Below, one piece after another: positions 44,601-56,200 of a stretch of 64,000 nt of DNA (position 1 is the stretch's first letter; each line of letters opens with the position of its first letter). The stretch spans positions 242,646-306,645 of the forward strand of contig NW_019775452.1 in NCBI RefSeq assembly GCF_001039355.2, given 5' to 3'. The DNA comes from Lingula anatina. Lineage: Eukaryota > Brachiopoda > Lingulata > Lingulida > Lingulidae. The notes under the pieces were generated by a model. It did not search any database. It had not been told where the DNA came from and saw nothing but the letters and a program-made list of their open reading frames with translations. Made by a program: the position numbers and the translations under genes.

Positions 44601-46671
44601 GGGCAGAGTATACTGTGTACAGACAGGTTGTGCATTGATGAAGTGATTGAATGGGTCTATAAAGCTATAAAAAAAAAACTTTATGCTCAGTTCCCATCTA
44701 AACTGGTTCAGTGATAATGATTTATGCCCCTTCCATCAATCATTTCAAATGGGTTGTTGTAATACTCATCTCTAAGTCTATTGATGTAAAAGGTGTTTTT
44801 TACACCTTAACATGGAAGTGCATTTACATGCCAATTATGTTAAAAACACATGACAGGAAAATTGTCAGCTTTACCAGTTGTTGCTGAAGTGTGTCAACCT
44901 CACCAAGAGTTTTTGTGGTTGTATGCATTTCTGTCAGATAGTGTTGGATATGGATATTAATAGCAGACCTAAAACATGTCAATCAGTGCTGTAATAAATA
45001 GTCTATTTATTAGTTCATTTTATGGCAAGTTTCTGACTAAGCCAAGTATTGATTTTTATAATGGTAGAACATTGCCCATGAACTAATGACTATGAACAAG
45101 GCAAACCTCTGTCAACAAAAGTTTTAGGTTAACGTAATAGTAATAACATGACTGTGGAGCTATTGTCTCAATCACTTCCATTTTAAAATGTTACAAGTAT
45201 TATCGAGAGCAATGTCTGTGATAACTTGGTTTTTCATCAATGAATTCAAAAAATGAGCCCCAAAGTATGAATTGCCTCAACACTTAGCAGTGTGGTCAGT
45301 CTGTTTTTCTGGTGTTTGTTAGAATGCTGATGAATGCAATAATATGATCCTGCCTGGCAAATGCACACATTGGTGTTTTCTTACAATTTTGTGAAATTTT
45401 AATATTATGGTGTTTTAAGTTTCTTTTTTAGAAACCTTGAAATTGTCTTGTTCTTGATGTGCTTGGGGTTTTATAAGGACACTGGAAACAACCAAGCTGA
45501 TTAAGAAACAAGTTGGCTTTTGTTGAAATGTACATGTACATGCAGAAGACTGACCCTTTTATCCAAAGATAGATTCTACTCAAAATGCTCTTGTAATGTG
45601 CAAACCGATTCTAACAAATAGTGCATTAAGTTCATACCATGTACAATTATTACCTATTAGTTTCCAGAAAATAAAGGAAAATGAATTATTTCACACCACT
45701 TTGAAATATATTCAGGGAGAAATATGTTAGATTTTATTTATTGATCTAAAGGCATACAGATTTGATTTTTGATAATGTGAATCTAATCAGAGCTTTTGTA
45801 AGCTATTGGGAGAATTTTCTGGTGTAAAATTCGTTGGGCAATTTGTAATCTGGCTTTCAGTGGTATACATTGCCTGTTGTTTTCAGTTATAATTTTGTTA
45901 CTTTTAAAGCAATATATTATTCTATTTTGTAATAAAAATATAAGTTGAAAAATATTTTGTGATATTTGTGTTGAGTTTTGCATGGTTTGCTGGAATTGTT
46001 TAGCGGTTTTCACCCTGCATGTATGTGAGAAACCACAAGGAATGCCAGAATGGAACTTGATGATCCAATGTTTATTGATACATGGTTATTCTTCCCAAAA
46101 AATTATTCGTTGTGGTGACACTCAGTCCCATAATAAGGCATGTCAGTTGGTCCCTTAACAGCAAAAAAATTTAGAACTGAAGTATCATTTTGAAATAAAA
46201 TATTTCAGCTTGTATCAGTTTGGCTATGATTAAATCATTTTGAAATTCACATCCTAAATAAGTTACAAAACAGGATCAGATGAAACAAATTGTATAGACA
46301 TGTTTCTCTTTCATCAAAAAGTTGGTCAATACCTTGAAAACCATGCTTTGCATTATATCATTCCTGCTTATCCTCTTCCCCCTATCCCATACTTCAGATT
46401 TGATGGGTGCCAGCATCTCCACTTTCAAATCTACATATGAAAAGAGAAACTGGCACCTATCAGATCTGAAACTCGGTTTACATACCCTTGCTTGGAAGAC
46501 AATTAACTGCTGTGACCCTCTGGTAGCATTTGTGTATTTGTCTTTTATGTACTGAATTGATTTTGAATTTTTGTGAAATGACATCATTGTACTGCACAGC
46601 AAACACTACACAGTATATTAGTATTAATCATTGTCTTTTTCTCTCTTCTCCTGCACCCTGATGGTCTACAG
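44601..46671 (+). other. NMNAT 3' UTR of the short form / intron of the long form
   Basis: No gene is seen in these 2 kb. For the short isoform, AATAAA sequences near 45671 and 45931 are plausible polyadenylation sites. For the long isoform the same stretch is an intron that ends in a pyrimidine-rich tract (CTTTTTCTCTCTTCTCCTGC) followed by TACAG. Confidence 0.6.
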
Positions 46672-47833
46672 TAAGTATATTGATAGCATGATTTCCTCTC
46701 CTAATACCAACCGCCCTGGTGTCTGTATTGAGTATCTGTCCCCAGAGCAGAACACACGCTACTCCAGTGGCTATAGCAGTGAGGATATCTCCCCCTCCAA
46801 TAATGGGGGATCCAGAATATCCAGAGAAGACTACTCAAACATGAGCATTGGAGAAACAGAAGACAATGACAATGAAAAAAGTGAGGCCAAGTCAGCAGAG
46901 GAATATAATTATTTACAACCTCCAAAGGTTGTGAAACAGAAAGGAAATGTGAACATAAGTCATTTTCTGAGTGGTCTTGATTTTGTAGATGGGGAGACCA
47001 ACCAGGGTTCAGAGACTAAACCCCAGGGGGAGACTGCCCCTGTGACCCCACCTCCTCCCCCACCCCCCAGGTCTCCTTTCCAGAGATTTAACCCATTTGA
47101 TGTTGCCGGTGAGGAGTTTGTATTTCCAGATCCCCCTTCTGACTTGGGCCAAAGTATTAATGAAGATGATGACTCTCCTACTTACACAGCAAAATATGGG
47201 GAAGAAACCAAAGAACTGAATAATGGCCAAAACATTTCTGACAATCCTTCAGAACCCTTGCCTGGAAAGTATACGAGCTCTTCAAGTGATGAGACTACAT
47301 GCAATGACCGATCAGCATCACCAAAAATCCATTCACCTAGGCGTAAACCCAAAGTGGTCACTTCAGCTGAAAGTAAAGGAGGTAGGTCTTCCCCCAAAAC
47401 TGGCTCTCCTAGTCACAAGCACAAACCTGATGTCGCAGATTTGACCATTTCAAATGGGTCACCACTGCAAAATGCCCCCTCTCCTAAACACCTCCGAAAC
47501 ATGTCCCCCCGAAAAAACTCCACATATGAAAACAATCTGAAGAATACTGCTAGTCCCCCTCGATCACCCAAAAGACAGTCAAAAGATGCTTCAAACAGGG
47601 CCAGAAAGTTACGAGTTTCTTTCAAGGAAGATCAACTTGATGTTCGTGCTAGGGAACCTTTGTTGTCACGCCCAGATACACCTGTGAATTATTGTGATGA
47701 TAATTCTGCACACTCCTCCTCCGATGAGGAACCAAAAATTGTGCAGGGAACTGGTGGATGTGCAGATGTGGCACATATTCTGAGAAAAATGAAGAAATTG
47801 CAAATGGGATGTGGAGCAGAAACAGTTGTATAA
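46672..47833 (+). CDS. NMNAT: Alternative terminal exon of NMNAT encoding a 386-residue disordered tail
   Basis: A good acceptor at 46670-46671 opens a frame of 386 codons after the joining codon. Spliced from the donor that overlaps the short-form stop (exon 8 ending at 44596), phase 2 meets phase 2 and the join reads VADN then KYIDSMISS, giving about 649 residues in all. The tail is rich in Ser, Pro, Asn and acidic residues. It has a seven-proline run before RSPFQRFNPF, many SP sites (SPRR, SPKT, SPKH, SPKR), an acidic SSSDE patch, and a basic RARKLRVSFKED segment containing an RVSF motif. No globular domain is recognised. The short exon upstream and this exon together resemble the C-terminal isoform switch known for Drosophila Nmnat. 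The link to NMNAT is inference from frame and splice sites; a separate gene is the alternative. Confidence 0.7.
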
Positions 47834-48504
47834 AATATAGCAATTGACACAGGAATGCTATTGGGGAAGTTCAATAAAAGTTCAACCTAAATCATAACAA
47901 ATTACTGTACACTTAGGCAAGATATTCAAAGATAAGATATTCAGCCCAACTGACAAACCTGTGTGATGTAAAGCATTGCCATAGACAAATATTGATAAGT
48001 AATTACTGAAAGTGAAAAATCATATGCTGATGTACATACTGCTTTTGCTAATAATTCGTATTGAATAAAACATGAAAAAATCATCCTTATATAACTGTGA
48101 TGAGTTTTCTGTGTAATGATATGTCAAATTGTTAGACTTTTAAAAATTTAAATGCTATGACTATTATAAATGTAACATTCATCCTCATGTTGCTATTTTA
48201 ATATTTATAATGTAAGTTTCAATATCATCTTATGTTGGCAACTTATCAGCTGACAGCCAATTTATATTTAAAATGTTGTACACAAGTCTAGTTCTTCCCA
48301 TGCTGCTGTGATGAATTGTCAAGCAAAGGAGGTAATGTTATCATTATGGTTTATTTTTCAGACTTCCCATTAGTTCGTCTTGTGTAAATAGGTGAACTCA
48401 AGAACAAAACGGCACACTTGTTTTTTACATTCAAAAGCAATGTAGGCCAAATCATTTACAGATGTAGAGCCAAGTTTTTAAAATGTTAGTTCTTCATGGT
48501 CTAT

Positions 48505-48507
<3 letters not shown>

Positions 48508-48559
<52 letters not shown>
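48508..48559. repeat. (TA)n microsatellite
   Basis: An uninterrupted run of about 26 TA units lies in the intergenic region 3' of NMNAT. Confidence 0.97.
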
Positions 48560-48562
<3 letters not shown>

Positions 48563-49030
48563 GCCATAAAAACAATAATCATATTCTCATGAAGAGGTCT
48601 TCTAACACAATGGCCAAATTTTTTACTAATATAGATAAGTACACAATGCTTAGAAGGTGTACTTCAGGGTAGGTTGTCAGAATAATACTCACGGGGCATT
48701 TTTCAACCTGTTAGCAGAGATGCAGGGGGTTTGATTCATCAATAAGATTTTTTTTTTACTTTATTTACCTGACAAATTTTATACTCTTAGTGCCCTTCTG
48801 TAGTCCTGTTTTGGCATTGTGTTGTAACAAAAACACAAAAAAATAAAAAAAAATAGGAATGAAGGAAGAACAATATTTTAAAATAATGTTCCTTTTAGTG
48901 ATGGCTGATTGGATCTAACTGCATATTCATAGGATTTAAACCTGAAATATATTGCATGATCTGTCCCTCAAAAATTCTGATCACTGAACAATTAATTTCT
49001 TATGAATTTTTATGAATTCTCACGAATTTG

Positions 49031-49071
49031 ACTTCAAATGACTGGACCTTGAAGGTCCAGTCACTTGAAGT
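49031..49071. repeat. 41-bp near-perfect palindrome
   Basis: The left arm ACTTCAAATGACTGGACCTT and the right arm pair at 19 of 20 positions around a single central G. It lies close to the presumed POLN polyadenylation signal, between convergent genes. A hairpin in RNA from either strand is expected. Function is unknown. Confidence 0.9.
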
Positions 49072-49579
49072 GCTAAGTTTAAGTGATCCTTTATTGTGCT
49101 GCTAGTTATAAATTAAAGACACAACCATACAGTCTGATATAATGTAAATTTATCATATAGTCTTACAAAATGAAAATACTCCTGACAGCTTGACAAAATG
49201 GTGATAAATGTTCAATACTACATAAACAGTAATATCAAGAGCAAAAACCTTAAAATAAGCTTTTTTGTTAGATGATATAAAGCATGACTTTCCATTTTTA
49301 AGTGAAATAACAGAAAACATAGAGCAAGTTGTTTCACAGTAATGTTCACAGTTACTTATTGGCGAGCAATATGTAGCCATATGTAGTGAGGAATTGTGTC
49401 ATTTTCTTCCAAAATAGCACACAGGGTAGTGATGATTGAACAAATTCACATTGTAATAAGAACTGGTAATAAAAAAAGGTGCAGTTTAAAAAAGTCTTGG
49501 TTATTAATAATGCAGTTGTTAACACATCACATGCTGGTCCAGTGACAAAAATGTGGAATTTGTAACCTTGGTCAACTCT

Positions 49580-52500
49580 TCAGCAAGGTGTCATGTGGCC
49601 CCACGTCTTTCCACAAGACAAGGAGACTTTCAGTGGAAGCTTGAGATGAGTCATATCACCACACAACCCTTCAGAAGATTCCATTATACCTCTTATAACA
49701 CCTGTATATTATACAAATAGAAAAGGATATAAAAAGGTCTTTCTTTTCAATGCTGAAACATTTATCACCCCATGAATAATTATATAGTCCACATAAATTT
49801 GTGGACTGTGTGGTTTATTCTTTTGAAATTATAAGAGGCACAAACCTTTGGTTTCTTCTATCTCTGAATCTGGTACCTCCAGCAGTAGCTCATCATGAAT
49901 CTGGACAAGCAATCTGAAAACATCATTTTAATTAAAATTACAACAAGCATTTTTGAAATCAGAATTTAATTATATAAGATTAAATATATCTATCAAATTG
50001 GACAGGCACAGATTAATTTTACAGTAACTCAATCAATTAGTAAATCATAGATATTACCAAAATTCTTTGTATTAGAGAGACTTACTGAGCACTAAGGTGT
50101 GCCCTAGCAGATAAGGTATGTTCTACTTGTAACATGGCTGCCTTACACAAATCTGCTGCAGAGCCTGGTAAAGAAGAAAAAGGGGTAAATAAAAAGTTAC
50201 TGAATGAATTATGAATTTCTATTTGATTCTATTTTATCTGATTCTACAAAATAATACAGAGGCTTAACAGTTGTAAAGGGTAATTTTAATGAACTCCGTA
50301 ATGCGATAAAAAAATAGAAATATTTATTTGTCCTTGATCAGGCAATAGGTAAAAGCAGGATTTCATTTGCTTCTGAATGTGCCATTTTGAAGACGCTACC
50401 TTGTACACAGAAATTGACAGCCTGTCTTTCAGCCTGAGCTCTTAACATTGGCGAAGGGTGCTTGATGTTTGGGAACCATCTTCTTCGCTTGAATATGGTA
50501 CATACATAACCTGTGAAGTAAACATAGCTGACATCCAAGTTGTGGCTCTGGTTAGCAGAGGGCAAAATTGAGTATGGCAGATTTGTTAAAATTGCTGTGA
50601 AAAAGACCTACATTTATTTTACAGAAAGTGTTGTAATTCTTAAAACACTTGCCTCTTAAAGTAAATGTTATGGTTTAATTCAATTATTGTAAGTATTCCA
50701 CATTAAAAGCATTTCTTAGAAATATGGAAAAAGATAAGACATAAAGGTGCTTTTATTTCTTGGTAAAAAGGGGTTATAATTGACCTACCATTAGTCCTAC
50801 ACTGCTCAATGCATTTTCTTGTAAACATGTTGACTCCTGGAAATTTTACTGTAACGACAAAAACAAAAATGAAAATAGTTGACTTCCACAATAAATATTT
50901 GGATTGATAATGTGGTTTCACCATACATTAAGCTCTAACTTTATGTTCTTGAACAATACAAGTTATGGCTTCATACAAGTTTGACCATTATACATATCTG
51001 TTAAAAAAAAATTTAAGTGCTTCATTAACACGATATAAGTTATTAAAAGAAGCAATTAACTGAAATATTCACATGATTCTTAATTCATAAATGCCAGTTC
51101 AAAGTTCTTATCCTCTGCCATTACAAACCTAGAAAACTGGTCATGATGGCCTTGGCTTCATTTGGGCTCATCTTAAGGTAATCTGCCAAGGAATTTTTGC
51201 CTGGAGGATCAATCACACACTATCAGAGAAAGCATTCCGTTGACAAAAAGGGGGGTGGGGGGTGGGGTGGGAGAGAGAGAAGTAGAGTATGAAATTGGGA
51301 CAGGAAAAGTTATAATAACTGTTATAACCATTTATAACAGACTTCTTTAAATTGAAATTAATTTGGGATGTATTTCTTGTTTCTATCAATGTAGATCCTG
51401 GACTTCGCTTTTTATTGTACATGGATTTGCAAAATTCATGCCTAAATATGTCAAACACTTACCCACTCCATACATGACTGAGTATACCACTCTTTTGGTC
51501 TGTTCTCGTTCCATCATACTGACATCATCTGCTGCCTTACACAACCTGCCAATATCAAAGATAAATATTAAACTACAGCAAAATATGGTAACATTTATTT
51601 ATGATAGCATTTCTAACTAAATATCCTGTTTATGTAAGCATAACATTATATATTTCACATCACATCATTTACCATAATGCTGTAAGTTCCACAAATATGT
51701 CACTTTCTCCATCCCTGTTGAAACACCCCAGTAGTACAGTGTCATCTGATAGATGAGCCAACAATCTCAACTCAATTTGAGAGAAATCTAAGAGTAAAAG
51801 AAAAACATGTTAATTAAATATTAAAATGTATTCAAAGCATCCCCTAACAATGTAATAGTATCTGTATTGAGATAAAAACTGAAATCATTATGGTCTTATG
51901 TTTGTAAAAATTTCTGTCTATTGTGTATTCTGAAAAGATGTGCATACCTCTTAATGAATAAACTGCCAAATCAATTAATATTTTATTGTATTTGCCTTGT
52001 TTCATACAGTGGACAAAACAAAAATATTTACCTGCTGCTAGAAATGACCATCCATCACGACTGACAAATGGGTCTCTTGCAAACACCTGCTGTTCCTTCT
52101 CATCCTCTTTTTCTAAACAACAGAAGAGAGAATATTCTATAAATATGCCAGTAACACTTACATAACATTACAGAACCAATTTCAAATAAATAACCACCAA
52201 CATAACACCATATAGTTCAGAAGGATGATTCTTGCTGCAAACCAAAATTCTTGATAGCACCAATAAATATCTGTGATTTGTATGTAAATTACCAGTAATA
52301 TTAACTCCAGTCAGCACCACAGGAAGTTTTGGGATAGCTTGTATGTTAGGACTGGTAGAGGTAAGGCGTCCAGTGGCTGCAGCTGTCTGGTCCCAGTGAG
52401 TGCTGAGATAGCCATTTTCAACAAATGCCAGCATGCCATCAATATAGGTAGATTTTAACTTTTGGAGCTAAAAAATTATGAAACTGTTTTGAGTTTTATC

Positions 52501-53174
52501 ATATGAGCATTGCCTATCACAATTTTAAAATGATTTTTTTCTAAAAAATAAAGATCTGAATTTTAAAATTTTCACAGATTATGCATTACCTTTTATTCCA
52601 TAAATTTTACTACGCTTTTAAAGTCATGAACTACTACAGTGTTATATATTATTCACTACTGCTTTGTTACTGGATAAATGCATAAGAAAAAAAAACCTTA
52701 CTGCTTCAGAGACAGATTCAGCTAAAGGAAACATTACGATAAATGCCCACAAGTGTCAGGCACATAAATTACCTGACCATATCCACAGGAGATTGGTCAG
52801 ATGAACACTAATACCAGCATAAGGAGAGGAAGGAGTTGCTAGCATACAACCTAGAAATCAATGTATCTTATAAAGCAGTCACCATAATGAAGGTCTGATC
52901 ATAATTGTAAAACAGGTAGTGGCAATTTTAACATTAATCCAAATAATACACACACCTGTCTGTATTCTAACACTATCTTGGGTAAAGGATGCAAGTCTTT
53001 AAGTTGTGAAAGTACAGCTTCTGATGTCGACTTCTGTTGCCCTACTGATGTTTTAGCTATCTTTGCTTTCTTTGGAAGCTTGGCATCAAGTTTTAATTCT
53101 TCAAATAACACCTGAAAGGATAAAAAGAAATTAAACCATTAGGATACTGCCCATAGAGGATATCAAAAGTAACC

Positions 53175-53208
<34 letters not shown>

Positions 53209-56200
53209 CTATGATTTTATATGATTATCTTCATATTCAAAACAGTGCATTTTTGTTTGATTATGTTGGTATTACCTGTCTGAGCTGACTGTGGCTGTTG
53301 ATGGAAAAAGAATGCCCTGCTGCAACATTAGCTGCCAGTTCTAATTTGGTTAGCTTTTTCTTAAAAAAAGAAGACAAACTTTTAACATTTTACATTTGTA
53401 AGATATGAAGAGAATTTTCAAAAACAAAACTGATGTTATTAGCTTCATGTCAGCTGCTGCATATGCAAAAGAGGCCACCAAATGAACTTCATATAGAAAA
53501 AAAACTAGTAAACAAGTGATTTTGTCCAAATTCCCAACGTGATAAAATATCCAAACTTGACAACTTCTGAACTTGTAATTAATAAAAAAATGTAATTTGT
53601 CTCAAGCGCAGCATAATTCAACCTTAGTTTTGATTTATTCCAGCCTTAAAACCAACCAACCTTGAGCAGGTCCCCAGACTTTAGAAAACAGCTAGTATCT
53701 ACTTGGATCCTCCGAAGTTCCATCACAGCTAACATGGTGGTCAGTGGCATCTCTAACTTAGTATACAGGTCCCATAGATGCCTTGAAGACAGTTTCTGGT
53801 AAAGAACCTGCATCACAGGACCAAGGGAACACAAATCCTCACATACTGGTTCAGTGGAATCACCTTCAGGAATGCTCTAAAACAGAATGCAGATACCTTT
53901 TAAACTGTAGCAGTGTATATATATAACATGACAGATGTATTATGCACAATTCATTGGATGAACCTCTGTAATAAGTATATAACATTACATACAGATGCAG
54001 AAACACCCTATATGTAATATACTGAAAGTAAGATTCAATGGGCTGCAGAATTTTTCTAATAGTCAAAATAATTAATTTCCCATAAAATACAAAAGAATCA
54101 AGAAAAGCAATATGTTTCAAGCAAATGGATAAAACAGATAATCTGAATGAAAATTAATGAAACAATACTTCATTGCAATGCAAATACTACTAACAATACA
54201 TTCACAACAATCAACCTGCATGCATTACCAAGCCAGTGTCTTGTAGGCTCTTTAGCATCTGAGTAAAAGTACAAGGTGGTTGATCTGGATCTAAAATCCA
54301 GCAGCATATTCTAGGATCAAACACCAGCCACTGAGAGATTACTGAAAGGTTGATAAAGGATAAAAACAAAAACAGCATATTGGCCATTAACACACTTTTT
54401 ATGTATCAACTGTGCAATTGTCATTCAATTTTGATTTAAATAATATATATTTCTCACTTTATCAAATAGAGAGACGATTTAACTTTTGGATCAAATTGAG
54501 ACCCAAACCTGTTTTAGGATCCAGATCCAGTTTACTGATCAGAGTGCTCATCAGTTCTTGAGAATCGAAACAGATCTTCCTACATTTAGCTGCCATCAAA
54601 GTACATGTGGCAGACCTACAACATTATGTATATCAAATTAAAAATAAAATACAATCAAATTGACATAATAAATAAATTAATAAACAAACAAACAAACAAA
54701 CAAACTAACTAACTAACTAACTAACTAACAAATAAATAAAATTTGTTTCAGATAGCCAATTATGGAAGAAAAAATAAAGAAGACTCATTTCATTAAGGGT
54801 TTTAAATATTCTTCTATACCTGGACCATTTGAAACACTCCTCATCTTCACTGCAGAGAGGAAAAGCCACATACAACAAAGAATTGGCCCTCTTTACACCA
54901 GCAATGCTAGGCTGGATGTTTTCTTTACTTTGATATGCCAACACCATTGAGACAGCCTAAGATGAAATAAATGAATTAATTAATACATGCACAATAGATC
55001 TTAATTTTATCTTATCATATGGCATGTAAATAAAATGCATCTACAGTAATTTTAGCATACTGGTTATAATGTCAATTGCTAACTAAAACAATTTTCAAGA
55101 TTATGGTTTTACATACATCAGTATATTTTTAAACTTTTCAAATATTTCAAAGCATTACCTCCTGGTCCTCTGGGACAATGCCTCTTTTCTGTAAAAAAAT
55201 AAATGTGCCTGTACCTCATGTATTTTGAAATTTCATTAATTTGAGCAATATTTATTTATTAAAAAAGTAATATTAATTTGAAAGTGCAAATCTAATGAGC
55301 GTCAACACAGTTATTTACTGGCGTAAAGCCTATCAAACAATCGTATCTGTTAAGATTATGCTTTTCTGTTTTTAATTTCTTATTGTACTAACTGTGGATC
55401 AATCTATCCCTGAGGGGATTCTCGCTAAACTGCTATCAATTTAAGTGGCTTAGATGTCTGTCACGCCTACTGAGGCTGCTAGGGGGTAATTAATTGTTGT
55501 TTAGCAGCTTCAGTAGGTGTACCAGAGCATTTAATGGAATATGGAAGATTTTTTAAACTCTGGGGGTGGGGTGGGGGTGGGTGGGGGGGGCAACCAAAAA
55601 TCATGTACCACATTCCTCATAGGAAAAGATTATGGGAGATGTTACAGACTCACAAATGTGTCATGTTTACAACATACTGGTATGAGATGCTCTTTGACTG
55701 TTTCACAAACAAAAATATTCAATTTCACTAAATGTATCACTTTTTATCTAGAGAGAAGGGCACCTTTCTTGCTGTTGGTTCTCTCAACTGAGATGATCCA
55801 TCTGCATATAATAATGTCATTGCAATTTCATCTGCAAGAAGTAGCTTTCCTAGCAATTGGTGCCTCTCATCAGAAGAAAGATTAGCTAATTGCTGGATCT
55901 TTTTATTCACCTTCATGGGGGTGTCTTCACAAATCTGAAACATAAGATTGCTAAATGCTATAAAGAGAAACCACCAAAATAAATAATTTTGCAATATAAT
56001 ATCTAAGATACAGAAAATAAGTATTATGAATATTAAGTACAGTCCACAATTCTATGCAAAAGGATAAATGTATAATGTATATTACATCTATTTTAAAAGA
56101 CAATACAAACCATGTTACTAGTTTTGATCATTTCATACATTTCATTAAGCGTTTACTTTAGTAACTCACCTTGCTTTGATTATTGCAGGCAGTATCATTT

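Larger units (their letters stand above)
47834..49579. other. Convergent intergenic region between NMNAT and POLN
   Basis: No gene is seen. Plus-strand AATAAA at about 47872 and 48064 could end NMNAT long transcripts, and a minus-strand AATAAA near 49090 could end POLN. A (TA)n run and a 41-bp near-perfect palindrome lie between them and are listed separately. Confidence 0.55.

Noticed and set aside
46631-46671. Independent start Met for the 400-codon ORF at 46631
   Set aside because: The bases before 46672 form a pyrimidine tract and AG acceptor, so the first codons of that ORF are best read as intron.
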